Source of the DNA: Beta vulgaris subsp. vulgaris
Lineage: Eukaryota; Streptophyta; Magnoliopsida; Caryophyllales; Amaranthaceae
Reading direction: 5' to 3'
Length of the DNA stretch: 64,000 bases
Assembly: GCF_026745355.1 (NCBI RefSeq)
Contig: NC_079206.1
Coordinates: 8,097,531-8,161,530, forward strand
Shown here: one piece after another, positions 12,002-22,956 of the stretch
Layout: every line of letters starts with the position of its first letter
Position numbering within the stretch: position 1 is the first letter of the stretch
Translations under genes and position numbers: made by a program
Notes under the pieces: generated by a model
Told to the model about the DNA's origin: nothing
Seen by the model: only the letters and a program-made list of their open reading frames with translations
The model's database searches: none

Positions 12002-12372
12002 ACATGCACCCTAGTGCATGTAGAGCATGGTGCACCCTTTTTTAAACTACGTCGTTTTATCATTTTTAGAGTATGTAATTTTAAAAAATTATTGTTATTT
12101 GTTTCCTTAAATTTTGCAAGTAAAGATTCCTTTTTCAAATTTAAATTTAAAAGGTGTATGTTCTTTTATCTTAAGTGTAGATGTTCATTTACTATATGTT
12201 CTTTTCATTATAACATTTGTTCTTCTATAAATATAGATTTACACGTTCTTTAATTTTAAGCTGTGTGTTCTTTTTTAAAGTAGAAAAGTTGTTGAAAAAA
12301 GTTCGTGTTCTTTTATATTAATTGCATGTTCTTTTTGGGTGCACAATGAGCATTGTGCACCCTAGTCCATAA
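12002..12372. mobile_element. MITE with TGTTCTTTT subterminal repeats
   Basis: Inverted ends of about 30 bp (GCATGGTGCACCCTTTT on the left; GGTGCACAATGAGCATTGTGCACC on the right, itself palindromic) bracket an interior in which TGTTCTTTT or a near variant occurs about eight times on one strand. No protein is encoded. The repeated motif is a likely transposase-binding subterminal repeat. The superfamily is not assigned. Confidence 0.5.
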
Positions 12373-12809
12373 TCCATGCTTTGCTATAAAAGCATTTATG
12401 TGGAAGTCAAAGAAAGGGCACAAAGAAAAGAGAGGGAAAAAAGGGAAGTAAATAAGTAGAAGTGCTAATAAAATCACAATATGATATGAGTTATTGGAAA
12501 ATATTAGACAAAATAAATTTTGATGAAATAATTTATTACTTTTTCTTGAAATATATATTTGATTTTTTTCTAGTATATTTTTGTATAAGATTGTCTTATC
12601 TCTACTTTAGCTAGGGTCCATAAAATGTTGGAATCCGTCCTGTAAATAAGTAAAAGTAATAGGTGTGATGTTGTTGCGTGTTTCATCGTAATTAAAGTAT
12701 GCTGAGTTGAACTTTTTCCTTAAAAATAATAACTAAGATACTATCAATTCGTACTAGATGGATGTATTGCAAACTGAATTTGATAAATTTATGAGAGTGA
12801 AATTTATTT

Positions 12810-13130
12810 TTTTGATGCAAAGAGGGGAAGACTTCAGACACAATAAAGCAAAAAGGCAACAAACCAACTACAAACTAAGAACAAAAACCAAACGAACTGA
12901 CTAAAAACTAGGGAGCAATGAAGCTGAGGTAAAGCTACACCCACAATATCCTTGTACAAAATACGGCCTAAACTTAGAAGAGGGAGTTGAATCAACTCTA
13001 TTTTGAACTACTCTTTGATCGGCCAATTACACAAGCCAAAGTTGAGAGAATAACCGAAGTACTCCTCCACACTCAGCAAGATACGCCTCGATTCTGTTAT
13101 TCGCCTAATGTCCTTGATCCATGAATATGA
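12810..13130 (-). mobile_element. Possible LINE 3'-end relic
   Basis: On the minus strand this stretch ends in CTTTGCATCAAAAAAA, like the tails of plant LINEs, and has a pyrimidine-rich 3'-UTR-like character without a usable reading frame. No target-site duplication could be confirmed. Confidence 0.25.
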
Positions 13131-13601
13131 TACTATTACCTAGTGTTTTTAAAGTGTACTCTTATTACATTCTAAATTTTTTAGTATTCTGTTTTTGTTG
13201 ACATGAAATTCGTTTTGTATAATACAAATATTATCTTTGTATAATACAAATATTATCTTTGCATTAAATAACTGTTGAAATAGATTAAAAGGAAAAGGTT
13301 CAAATTATCATCAACTCAAAAAAAAAAAAAAAAAAAAAAGTAACACATGACATGTTAATTGCACAACGTACATAATGGAATTTTCATTACATTAATGAAA
13401 ATAATCAAAAGAGTAACCTAAAGCTCGAAAGAAAAATTCAAGAACAACCATCATCTAACTACAGCACCATCTAAAAGTGCTTATTTATAATGTAAAAGCA
13501 CTAGCACATGCAAACACTTTTTCTAACATTAAAACCTCTGGGAAAATAAGAAAAACAATGTACCTACATATATAAACAAACAAAAGATGCCATCAAATTT
13601 C

Positions 13602-16600
13602 TTAAACTGGTACAGTAGTTCTGTTATCAATCCCAGAAAGCTGATACTCTTCAACTTCATCCTCATCTTCATTCTCACCTGACATTTCTTCCAAGGACTT
13701 CCCATTAGCTTCAGGAACAAGGAAAGTAAAGAAGAATCCAAGTCCACAAATTCCACCCAATATCATAAGTGCATTCCTAACTCCAATACCTGCAGGATAT
13801 CCAGCATCAGTCTTACTTGGATCAGTAGGCTGAGCCAAGTACAAGAACCCGAATGCGCCAATAATGGCACCGGCTTTTCCTGCAGCAGACGAAATCCCAT
13901 GGCAAGTAGACCTAAAACGGGCTGGAAAGATCTCTGCAGGCACCACAAAAGTGGTAGCATTGGGACCAAAGTTCGCAAAAAAGAAGGTGAAAGCATACAT
14001 GACTACAAACCCAATGTGGTTTCCAGGGGTGGTCCAATAGTTGTAAGGGATAGCAAGTCCAAACATGAAGACTGTCATAAGGAAAAATCCCATCAATTGA
14101 ATGGTGAAACGACCTACTACGTCGATGAAGGCTACTGTGAACCAGTAGCCTGGAACAGTCCCACATAGAGATACTAAGGTTTGTGCTCGAGCAACCATGT
14201 AGAGCTCTTGAAGTGCACTCATTGTCTGAGCTTTTGGTAGCCAACCTACTGCGCTAAAGATGTCTTTTTGGAAGAGATTGTTGCTGTAGAATGCAATGTC
14301 TAGTAAGAACCAACATGTGGCAGTTCCAAGCAAATGAAGACCATGTCTCTTCAAGAATTGCTTAGAGAATAAACCAAATTGTTTTGTCCTACTTTCTTCT
14401 GTTTTTGCTGCCTTTTGTTGGTCCTCTTTGATCTCAACTTGTAACACCTTTGAACAACAAAACCAAAAATAAGCATATTAGATTCTAGCAGGTGGCAAAT
14501 TGGCAGTGACGATATATACTGACATGTTGGAGACCTGGCTCTGTTTGGCAACACATTTGAGTCAACTTTAATGAATAGTCGTGTTTGGGGTAAGAGAGTA
14601 AATAAAATTTAAGCTCAAAAATTGATTGAAATTGAGTATACAAGACCCCACTTGACTATGTTCTTTCTTATATAATAATGCGGAATAGCTTAACAAAGTA
14701 TACAATGAACAAGAGTCTCTCTCTCTAGCGTGCGATTTTAGTGCGATTAGGGCTGAGTTTTTAGGGTTCTTGATTTTTCAAGCGTTGGCACCTCTACTGG
14801 GGTTTGATCACAGCCCGATGGCTGAGGATCTGATTGGAAAGTGTGCGAACCTGAAGTTAACAGATGACGAAGACCAAATTGTGACATTGAAGGGAGGAGA
14901 GGAGAATTTTCAACAGAATGATATTGAATTATCCATTGTTGGGAAAGTTTACTCTGAGAGGCCTTATAATTTTGATGCTTTCAAACGGACTATGACGTTA
15001 ATTTGGGCGGTTCCAAAAGGAATGATCTTTCGAGCAATTGAGAATGGCTATTTTGTTATACAATTTGCGAATGTACGAGATAGGGAAAAAGTGTTGGATG
15101 GGAGCCCGTGGACTTTCGACCAACACCTTGTATTATTGAGTGAAATAAAGGGAAGTGTTCAACCTTCAGCAATTAACATTACCCACTGCCCTTTCTGGTT
15201 GCGAATGTATAATCTACCGCTTGATAGTCGGTCAGAAAAAGATGTTAGGACCATAGCAGGGTCCATGGGTGAGATCTTAGAGGTGGAAACTGATGAGGTG
15301 TTATGGGATCGATCGGCAAGGGTAAGAGTTCTCTTGGATATCACGAAACCATTACGACGCTTACAACGCATTAAAATAAGTCGGGAGAGATTAACATGAT
15401 TGAGTTTAAGTATGAACGCCTTCCCACGTTTTGCTATGCGTGTGGAATGATTGGGCATATCGAAAGGGATTGCATTAACATACCTGATGAAGATAGAAGT
15501 GTGGAAAAACAATGGGGGACTTGGTTGCGGGCCTCACCAAGGAAGGGCAGATTGAAACTCCAGGAAGAGACTCGAAGCTTCATGGCTGCTCGAAAGCGGC
15601 TGGACCTTACACCAAAGTCAAATAAAATGGTGTGGGTGCGAGGGGGTAGGGATAGCCTGAGAGAGAGTAGTGTTGTGGAGCGAACACAAGAAGAATCAGA
15701 ACTTTGTGTAGATGAGAGAGGGGAGTTTGGAGGGGGAACAAAAAATATTGAAAGTTTGGTGGGCTGGGGGATGGAAACTGGTGCAAAGAGAGAGGGGAAA
15801 GGGGATGGCAATGCAAAAGATAATGGAGATGCGACGGTGCATGGTAAGAGCAAGGATGTTTTGGAAGAGGAAGTAAGTCGGAACACTGAGGATGAAGCTA
15901 GGGCTGATTTTAGAAGGGACGGTTTGACTGATCAGGGGAGTAAACAAAAAATAATCATAGGCAACGAAGAGAAACTCGTAGAAGAGTATATGGGGGTTAT
16001 GGAAATGGAGCATGATGCAGATGGGATAAGTGATGGATTGGTAAGTAGTGTGGGAAGGAAAGTGCAAGAAGGGGACAAAAAGAAAACTTCAAAAAACCGT
16101 GGCTGGAAAAAACAACATCGAAAGCCAGGGACATTGTGGATTGGGGAGAACAATGCCACGGGTATAGGGGACAAAAGAGAGCGCGATCATGAGCTGGATG
16201 AGGAGAAGGATGCTCCAGCTTGGAAGAAAATTGGCATATCCCCGATAAGTTTTGAAAATGAAGGAAGGCTGATTAATATAAGTGAGAAGGAGAAGCTGAA
16301 TGAAGTGGCGGGCCCCACAAATAGGGCCCTCGGTGATCAATGAGTAAAATTTTAAGCTGGAATTGCCGAGGTCTGGGGAGTCCTCGTGCGATAAATGCTT
16401 TAAAGAGAGTTGTAACTCTCGAAACTCCCCAAATTTTGTTTCTCTCTGAAACAAAACTCAAAGCGCGGGAAATGGAAAATGTGAAAAAGAAGGTGCAGGG
16501 CATGAATTTGGTGGCAGTCAGCTGTGAGGGAGAGGGGAGAAGTCGAAGGGGGGGTTTAGCTTTGTTGTGGAGTGAAAAAGTTGATCTCAATATGAAGACC

Positions 16601-19600
16601 CTATCATTAAATCATATCGATGTGCACGTTGTATTAGAGGGGGTGGAAAGCTGGCGTTTCACAGGGTTATATGGACATCCCGAGGAAGCAAATAAGACAA
16701 AAACGTGTGAGTTGTTGGAACAGCTATATAGGGCCAGCTCGCTCCCCTGGGTGTGTGGGGGAGATTTTAACCTCATGATGTATGCTGCGGAAAAAAAGGG
16801 AGGGAATAGTTTTAATGCTCGGGATGCGCACATGTTTAGAGAAGCGATAGAGGGGTGCGAATTGCAGGACATGGGTTATGTGGGGCACGATTTCACGTGG
16901 AGTAACAATCAGCCTGGAGAAGATAACATACAAGAGCGGCTGGATAGATTTTGTGTTAGTAGGACATGGAGGGAGTTATTCCCAGGATCTTTTGTCTCAC
17001 ATCTCACAAAAAGAAAGTCGGATCACTTGCCGATACTCTTACATGTAGTCTCGCAGCTTCATGGCAACCAAAAGAAGAGATTCCAGAAACTTTTTAGATT
17101 TGAGGAAATGTGGCTGAGGGAGGAGAAGTGTGGACAGATTGTGAGAGACTTTTGGCGGCATGGTGATACTGTAGCACACAATTTGGGAGCCACGGCAAGT
17201 AGGTTGCAAGCATGGGGAAGGGATATGTTTGGAAGTACTATACGAGAATTGAGGGAGTGCCAGAGTAGAATGCAGGAGCTTATGCGTGAGGATCAATCTG
17301 AGAATGTAATTGCGGAGATGAGAAGTATAGACCTGAGAATGGATGAACTGGAAGTGCGGGAAGAGACGTATTGGAGGCAACGAAGTAGGCAATGTTGGAT
17401 GCAGGGGGGAGACAAAAACTCTCGTTTCTTCCATGCAAAAGCGGAACAACGGAAGTCGAGAAATCAGGTGCGAAAGATTCTGGATGAAGCGGGTAATGTG
17501 TATGATGATGAAACCGATATTGCGGAGGTGTTTGTAAATTTCTTTCAGGACCTTTTCACATCGGGCGGAAACGTTGATACTAACCCAGTGATTGAAAAAG
17601 TGCATACACGGCTGGATGACAGGATGATTGCAGAATTGGCTCGTCCATATACAGGGGAAGAAATTCGAATGGCGCTTTTTCAAATGCATCCCTCGAAGGC
17701 TCCGGGACCGGATGGTATGTCTGCTATGTTCTACCAAAATTTTTGGGATGTTGTTGGGGCGGATATAATTGAACATGCTCTCCATATTCTAAACCACGGG
17801 GGGGAGGTATCTGATATTAATCACACTCATGTTGTTCTTATTCCAAAAAAGAAAGTGTGTGAAACTCCACGTGACTATAGACCCATTAGCTTGTGTAATG
17901 TCTTGTATAAGATTATTTCTAAAACACTAGCTAACAGAATGAAGGAAGTGTTACCATCCATCATAAATGAGGCGCAGAGTGGTTTTGTTCCAGGGAGATT
18001 AATTACTGATAATATCTTAGTTGCTCATGAATGCTTCCATTATCTGAGAAAGAAGAAAAAAGGAATAAAAGGGGACATGGCGCTTAAACTGGACATGAGC
18101 AAAGCATATGATAGGGTCGAATGGGTTTTTTTAAGGCAAATGATGCAGAAGATGGCTTTTCCGAGTTGTTATATTGATTTGATCATGAAATGTGTGATTT
18201 CCCCCACTTTTGCTATACTTGTAAATGGGCAACCTTCTAAGACCTTTACACCTAGCAGGGGGTTGAGACAAGGGGATCCCCTCTCCCCGTTTTTGTTTAT
18301 TCTTTGTGCGGAAGGTTTGTCGGCTTTATTGATGGATGCTGGAGAAAAAAAGATGATTCATGGGATAAAAATCGGCAAGAAAGTGAGCCCTATTTCTCAC
18401 TTACTGTTTGCAGATGATAGTCTGTTGTTTGCTAGAGCAACAGTTGAGGAGGTGGATAGTGTGTTGGATGTTCTCTCTATTTATGAGGCTGCATCTGGAC
18501 AAAAACTGAATATGGAAAAATCTGTGGTATCTTTTAGCCGAAATGTCGAGACTGATAAGAAAAATTTGCTCCTGGCGAGATTAAATTTTAAGGCTGTTGA
18601 AGATCATGATAAATATTTGGGTCTACCTACATATATAGGAAGATCAAAGAAAGAAGTTTTCCAAGCTATTCAGGAACGAGTCTGGAAGAAGCTAAAAGGA
18701 TGGAAAGAAAAATTCCTATCACAAGCTGGACGGGAGATTCTTTTAAAGGCTGTGGCACAGGCCATCCCGATGTACACTATGCAAGTTTTCAAACTTCCAA
18801 AAAGCATTATTTTGGAAATTGAGAAAATGTGTCGAGCATTTTTTTGGGGTCAAAAAAAGGACGAGAGAAAGATACCCTGGCTCTCTTGGGAAAACTTGTG
18901 TCGATCAAAAAGAGAGGGTGGGATCGGGCTACGCGACATGGAAGCTTTTAATCAGGCACTATTGGCGAAGCAGGGATGGAGAATTCTAACAGATGATAGC
19001 TCCCTGATGACGAGAGTGCTAAAGAATAAATACTTTCCATCTTGTAGCTTTTTCGAAGCAAAAACTCCTCCCACAGCTAGCTTCACATGGAAATCCATAT
19101 TACAAGCACGGGTTTTGCTGCAAAGGGGAGTCCGAAGGGTGATAGGAGATGGTCGAGCCACTCGAGTATGGCAGGATCCATGGGCCCCTACCGAAAGACA
19201 TAACGGGCTCTTAGCCCCGATAAATGAGGAAGGTCACCAAGTAGAGTTTGTAAGTGAGCTAGTGCAGGGGTGTGGGTGGAATTCGCAAGTCCTATCCAAG
19301 GTCCTACCTCCCTGGGACGTAGCAAAAGTCCAGGAGATAATTTTACCACTTTTCCCCTGCCCGGATGTTTGGGCGTGGCGCTGGTCAAAAAATGGAAATT
19401 TCACTGTGAAGAGTGCATATCATGTGGCTGTCCAGATAAAACGAGGCTCGCAGGCCAGCTCGTCAACTGAGGATGGTTGTACAGTGTGGAAGAAAGTGTG
19501 GCATGCTAGTGTACCCCCAAAGGTACGGAACTTTGCTTGGAGAGCTCTACATAACGCAATTCCGGTTAAAGAGAACTTGAAGCGCAGGCATGTGGACGTG

Positions 19601-21711
19601 GACCCAATATGCCCTCGCTGTGGGGAGAAAGAAGAGAGTGTGGACCATCTTCTGCTCACATGTAGTGAAGCTCAGGCGGTTTGGTATGCATCTCCACTTC
19701 GGCTTGATACATCTCAGAGCAGCCACGGAGGTTTTCGGGAATGGATAGTGGAGAAAATGAAGCTAGTCCGAGAGGCTGAATGGTGGGATGTTTTCTGGAT
19801 GTTGTGTTGGTCCTTGTGGCTGCACCGAAATGACTGGGTATATAATGGTGTGAGGGGGGATTTTATGGGAAGGATTGGGAAAGCTAGAAGCATTCTGGAG
19901 GAATATCATAAAGCGACGATGGTGGATCGAGATAAGGGTCGCTCGTTGCGAGTGCCAACTCAATGGGTCAGACCCACGGGAGAATTGTTAAAGCTGAATT
20001 TCGATGCTGCGTTTAAGGAAGGGGAGCTGGTGGGCATGGGTGCTGTTCTGCGGGATGGGGAAGGTGAGGTGCTCATGGCTATGTGTGCCTCCTGGAAGGG
20101 GAAATGTGCCATACATGAAGGAGAGGCAATGGCGGCAAGAAAAGGTATCAAAATAGCCATGGAGGCGGGCTTTACGCAGTTCGTACTTGAAACGGATTGT
20201 GTGATGGTTTTTGAAGCTCTCAATCGGGGGAAACGAGAGGCGTCCACTTTCGGTTTGATTTTACATGATATTTTTATGCTTTTGTCTCAATGTGGGACTG
20301 TTTCGTTTAGTCTTGTTAGGCGAACTGGAAATAGAGTAGCCCATTCTTTAGCAAAGAAAAGCCTAGAGGTGGATGAACTAATTGTATGGCTAGCAGAAGT
20401 CCCTACAGATGTAGGGGATGCTGTAGCTGCAGATTTGCTTGAGTAATAAATTTTGGGTGTGTTTCTCGTCAAAAAAAAAAAAAAAAGTATACAATGAACA
20501 AAGTCTGATATAATGCAACAAAGTTAGCAGAACAAAACTACAAAGAAATTCACATCTGAGAAAGAAAAAAATCTAGCTAGAATGATCCTTAACCAGAAAG
20601 AATATAGTAAATGGATATCCAATCTTAACGAAGGGAGTAAGAAATCATATACTTAATTGAATCCTAATAACATTGACATTCAAACACTCATGAGAAATTT
20701 CTGTTAATTACTATTAGCAAACCAAAACCCAAAGTTACACTATACTTTTTTCTTGTTAATTAAGTTTAGAAATCTTGTCTTTGATCATATATACATATCT
20801 GACAACAATTTTCATAAACGAACAACTAAGGAGACTAGATTTATGGGACTGATGGACATTGACACAAGAAAAATGAAAAGTTCGAGTAACATAATATAAC
20901 AAGTTTATAAAGGGATGAATAGCCCTTGTATTACCTTAGACATATCAGCGGCAGCCTGTTCAGTATTCTTGGCAACAAGAGCAGTGTAACGAGCAGTTTC
21001 AGGCATCTTGGCGCGCCAGTAGTAAGTTAGCAGAGCAGGAATAGCACCAAACATTAGGATGATCCTCCACACATAGTCAGCCTGTGGTACCAATGAGGCA
21101 GCTGCATTGTCCTGATAAGTGGGAGCAGGGTATGCAGACTTAAAACAAGTCGAAATTATAAGAGCAAATATACCACCAGTCAAGTTCCCAAATCCTTGCA
21201 TAGCAAAAACCGCGGCAATGAAGGCTCCACGAGTTTTCTTATTGGAGTATTCAGACATGATGGTGGCGGAAAGTGGATAGTCTCCTCCAATCCCAAATCC
21301 AAGCCAAAATCGAAAGAAGCAAAGAGTCGTCATGACACCTTTAGCATCATGCCCAAATGAAAGGCCTGAAGCAAAGGAACATAGGACCATCATCAATAGA
21401 GTCATACCATAGACCTTTTTTCTACCCAATTTGTCTCCGAGCCACCCAAAGAAGAGCTGCCCTGTTAGAGTCCCACAAAAGGCAACGCCGTTAACAGCAG
21501 CTGAGACATTTGGAGGTAATGTCCCTGGCTTAAGTGAACCAGGCTCAGTGTAATATATACGACCAAGGAGTTTTGTCACTAAGGATATGCTAAAGAGATC
21601 ATATGCATCAGTGAAAAAACCCATGCCAGCAACAATAATTGCAGTGAAATGATACCATTGTGTCTTTGCAACATCTAGTGCATTTAGCACTTTTAGTTGT
21701 TCTTGTCCCAT
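13602..21711 (-). CDS. PHT1: High-affinity inorganic phosphate transporter, PHT1 family
   Basis: This encodes a plasma-membrane H+/phosphate symporter of the major facilitator superfamily, used for phosphate uptake. Two coding exons, 20935-21711 (ATG at 21711) and 13602-14447, join at AAG|GTAATA and AAAG|GTGTTA to give 540 residues, the usual PHT1 length. The PHT1 signature [14 protein letters not shown] is present near residue 150. The MFS loop [14 protein letters not shown], the long hydrophilic central loop ([11 protein letters not shown]) and the acidic tail [14 protein letters not shown] also fit. Twelve membrane spans are expected. The 6487-bp intron contains a 5774-bp LINE in the opposite orientation; without it the intron would be about 700 bp. 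No stop or frameshift is seen, so the transporter is probably functional, but long-intron splicing could be affected. The exact PHT1 subgroup cannot be set from the sequence. Confidence 0.93.
14818..15399 (+). CDS. LINE ORF1, N-terminal part (DUF4283-like)
   Basis: 193 residues from the ATG at 14818 ([18 protein letters not shown]). The sequence has the DUF4283 layout of plant L1 ORF1 proteins: [18 protein letters not shown], then [19 protein letters not shown] (about residues 80-105), then [12 protein letters not shown]. The frame stops at TGA 15397-15399, just before the zinc knuckle, which lies in the next frame. It is either an ORF1 broken by a one-base indel or the first of three overlapping cistrons. 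The product would be an RNA-binding chaperone for the LINE transcript. Confidence 0.8.
   Translation: MAEDLIGKCANLKLTDDEDQIVTLKGGEENFQQNDIELSIVGKVYSERPYNFDAFKRTMTLIWAVPKGMIFRAIENGYFVIQFANVRDREKVLDGSPWTFDQHLVLLSEIKGSVQPSAINITHCPFWLRMYNLPLDSRSEKDVRTIAGSMGEILEVETDEVLWDRSARVRVLLDITKPLRRLQRIKISRERLT
15396..16343 (+). CDS. LINE ORF1, C-terminal part with CCHC zinc knuckle
   Basis: 315 residues from the ATG at 15396, which overlaps the preceding TGA as ATGA. It starts [20 protein letters not shown]; the CX2CX4HX4C knuckle ([14 protein letters not shown]) sits at about residues 13-26. FKYERLP is normally continuous with the DUF4283 part in plant LINE ORF1, so this is the rest of ORF1 shifted by -1. 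The remainder is a long, charged, low-complexity tail. It ends at TGA 16341-16343, which again overlaps the next start as ATGA. Confidence 0.78.
   Translation: MIEFKYERLPTFCYACGMIGHIERDCINIPDEDRSVEKQWGTWLRASPRKGRLKLQEETRSFMAARKRLDLTPKSNKMVWVRGGRDSLRESSVVERTQEESELCVDERGEFGGGTKNIESLVGWGMETGAKREGKGDGNAKDNGDATVHGKSKDVLEEEVSRNTEDEARADFRRDGLTDQGSKQKIIIGNEEKLVEEYMGVMEMEHDADGISDGLVSSVGRKVQEGDKKKTSKNRGWKKQHRKPGTLWIGENNATGIGDKRERDHELDEEKDAPAWKKIGISPISFENEGRLINISEKEKLNEVAGPTNRALGDQ
16340..20446 (+). CDS. LINE ORF2: endonuclease, reverse transcriptase, RNase H
   Basis: An uninterrupted 1368-residue polyprotein that nicks target DNA and copies the LINE RNA. The N-terminal APE-type endonuclease (about 1-230) has [23 protein letters not shown] and SDHLPI. 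The reverse transcriptase (about 490-760) has KAPGPDGM, the palm motif [12 protein letters not shown] and catalytic FADD near residue 690. A zinc-binding region follows (about 1050-1120: [37 protein letters not shown]). The RNase H domain (about 1218-1350) has [14 protein letters not shown] and [13 protein letters not shown]. All key catalytic residues expected for these folds appear present. The start codon overlaps the ORF1 stop in ATGA. The element looks competent except for the ORF1 frame break. Confidence 0.93.
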   Translation: MSKILSWNCRGLGSPRAINALKRVVTLETPQILFLSETKLKAREMENVKKKVQGMNLVAVSCEGEGRSRRGGLALLWSEKVDLNMKTLSLNHIDVHVVLEGVESWRFTGLYGHPEEANKTKTCELLEQLYRASSLPWVCGGDFNLMMYAAEKKGGNSFNARDAHMFREAIEGCELQDMGYVGHDFTWSNNQPGEDNIQERLDRFCVSRTWRELFPGSFVSHLTKRKSDHLPILLHVVSQLHGNQKKRFQKLFRFEEMWLREEKCGQIVRDFWRHGDTVAHNLGATASRLQAWGRDMFGSTIRELRECQSRMQELMREDQSENVIAEMRSIDLRMDELEVREETYWRQRSRQCWMQGGDKNSRFFHAKAEQRKSRNQVRKILDEAGNVYDDETDIAEVFVNFFQDLFTSGGNVDTNPVIEKVHTRLDDRMIAELARPYTGEEIRMALFQMHPSKAPGPDGMSAMFYQNFWDVVGADIIEHALHILNHGGEVSDINHTHVVLIPKKKVCETPRDYRPISLCNVLYKIISKTLANRMKEVLPSIINEAQSGFVPGRLITDNILVAHECFHYLRKKKKGIKGDMALKLDMSKAYDRVEWVFLRQMMQKMAFPSCYIDLIMKCVISPTFAILVNGQPSKTFTPSRGLRQGDPLSPFLFILCAEGLSALLMDAGEKKMIHGIKIGKKVSPISHLLFADDSLLFARATVEEVDSVLDVLSIYEAASGQKLNMEKSVVSFSRNVETDKKNLLLARLNFKAVEDHDKYLGLPTYIGRSKKEVFQAIQERVWKKLKGWKEKFLSQAGREILLKAVAQAIPMYTMQVFKLPKSIILEIEKMCRAFFWGQKKDERKIPWLSWENLCRSKREGGIGLRDMEAFNQALLAKQGWRILTDDSSLMTRVLKNKYFPSCSFFEAKTPPTASFTWKSILQARVLLQRGVRRVIGDGRATRVWQDPWAPTERHNGLLAPINEEGHQVEFVSELVQGCGWNSQVLSKVLPPWDVAKVQEIILPLFPCPDVWAWRWSKNGNFTVKSAYHVAVQIKRGSQASSSTEDGCTVWKKVWHASVPPKVRNFAWRALHNAIPVKENLKRRHVDVDPICPRCGEKEESVDHLLLTCSEAQAVWYASPLRLDTSQSSHGGFREWIVEKMKLVREAEWWDVFWMLCWSLWLHRNDWVYNGVRGDFMGRIGKARSILEEYHKATMVDRDKGRSLRVPTQWVRPTGELLKLNFDAAFKEGELVGMGAVLRDGEGEVLMAMCASWKGKCAIHEGEAMAARKGIKIAMEAGFTQFVLETDCVMVFEALNRGKREASTFGLILHDIFMLLSQCGTVSFSLVRRTGNRVAHSLAKKSLEVDELIVWLAEVPTDVGDAVAADLLE
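20613..20620. promoter_or_regulatory. P1BS-type site GGATATCC in PHT1 intron
   Basis: It matches GNATATNC, the binding palindrome of PHR1-type phosphate-starvation regulators. Its place in the coding intron makes a role uncertain; one such match every few kilobases is expected by chance. Confidence 0.2.
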
Positions 21712-22956
21712 TTGGATTTTTGGGTGGCCTATATATATCACACCTGATAGAAACAGAGGAAAATAAATTATGTACACTCATATATATCAGTATGGATTTG
21801 TCATGATTTTGAGACGAAGGGAGTATATGTTTTTTCGTGTGCATATAAAAGAATCACAAGGAAAACCGCACATACATGATTCAATCACACATCTTGAATT
21901 TAGAACAAGAGATACAATCGACTAGCTAGGTGTACCACGTCCAAAACACAATATCATTTAACTAAAAACACTAAGGTTTGTTCTCTTCGGCGTAAAACAA
22001 CTAAATTGAATTGAACTGAATTCAATAGTGATATGTGAGAGTAAAAGTATTGTCTACAGCTGAACTGAATTGAACTGAAAATAAGCCAATATAAATTATG
22101 ATATGGTCTCTCGTATTAAATTAAAGCTTAATCTTCGTTCACTCCTAACAAACTACGTACCAATATGATAAGGTAAAAAGATAAGAGTTGAAAATAAATC
22201 TGAAAAAAAGAAAAGAATATTTTGCAAACAACTTTATAAAAGAATGGAAGTCCGAAGAAACCTCGCAAACAATTTTTAATAAGTTCCTTGCCAAAAAAAT
22301 AAAGAAAAACACTCATCAATACAATAAGACCATAATAAGAAGAGATTTCCATTAATTTTATAGTTTTTTGTTCTACATATTAAAAATTCTCTAATTTTAC
22401 TAATCACGACACTAAGAATACATCAATCATTAAAATTAAAATCTACTGGGTTTTTTTTTTTCATCATAAATTTCCAAGAATTCAGCATTAAGTAAGGTAA
22501 ATGTTACAATATGAGATATTAGGGATAATCAGAAAATAATATCTCAAACAGTCATACTGTGACAGTAAACCATAAATTCTCACACAATTCATTTCTCCCC
22601 ACAAAAAAACAAGAAAATAAATTTAAGATTATGAAATAAATGTAATTAACTTATAACGTTGCATGTGCATGAGTGATGCAACTAGAGTTACAACTACAAA
22701 ATGAATTTGATACTTTGCTCATTTTTTATATAATATTCCTACGTTAAAAGTGTTATTTTGTTGAATATACGTGTTGTTAAAAACAAATATTGCATAATAG
22801 ATTGAAAGCATACCTTAAAATGAAAAGTCGAAGAAGAGCGTGAAAGTGCAAAAGTTAAGGAAGAAATGTGGAAGACTAAGGAATGAAAATCACTGATTTA
22901 CACGGACTACTCAGTATTTATGCGTAGGATAATAGGGTTTTTAAGGAATAATTAGA
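21712..22956 (-). promoter_or_regulatory. PHT1 5' UTR with probable intron, and core promoter
   Basis: On the minus strand a donor AAG|GTATGC at 22814/22813 and an acceptor TATCAG|GTG at 21744/21743 bracket a probable 5'-UTR intron of about 1.07 kb, ending 32 bp before the ATG. Such leader introns are common in PHT1 genes. A TATA-like ATAAATA (22915-22921, minus) would place the transcription start near 22890. The leader intron contains a Stowaway end (around 21795-21829) and GGTTTGTTCTCTTCGGC MITE fragments (21974-22080). The borders are predicted from motifs only. Confidence 0.5.

Larger units (their letters stand above)
14713..20486 (+). mobile_element. Near full-length L1-type LINE in PHT1 intron
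   Basis: A non-LTR retrotransposon of 5774 bp starts at GAGTCTCTCTCTC and ends in 16 A (20471-20486). The target-site duplication GTATACAATGAACAA is perfect (14698-14712 and 20487-20501) and may extend into flanking A residues. It has a 5' UTR of about 105 bp, an ORF1 region in two frames, and an uninterrupted ORF2 with endonuclease, reverse transcriptase, zinc-binding and RNase H domains. The perfect duplication and open ORF2 mark it as a young insertion. It lies antisense to PHT1. Confidence 0.95.

Noticed and set aside
15434..17785. Several minus-strand frames up to 248 residues
   Set aside because: They mirror LINE ORF1 and ORF2 codons and show no recognisable protein features.
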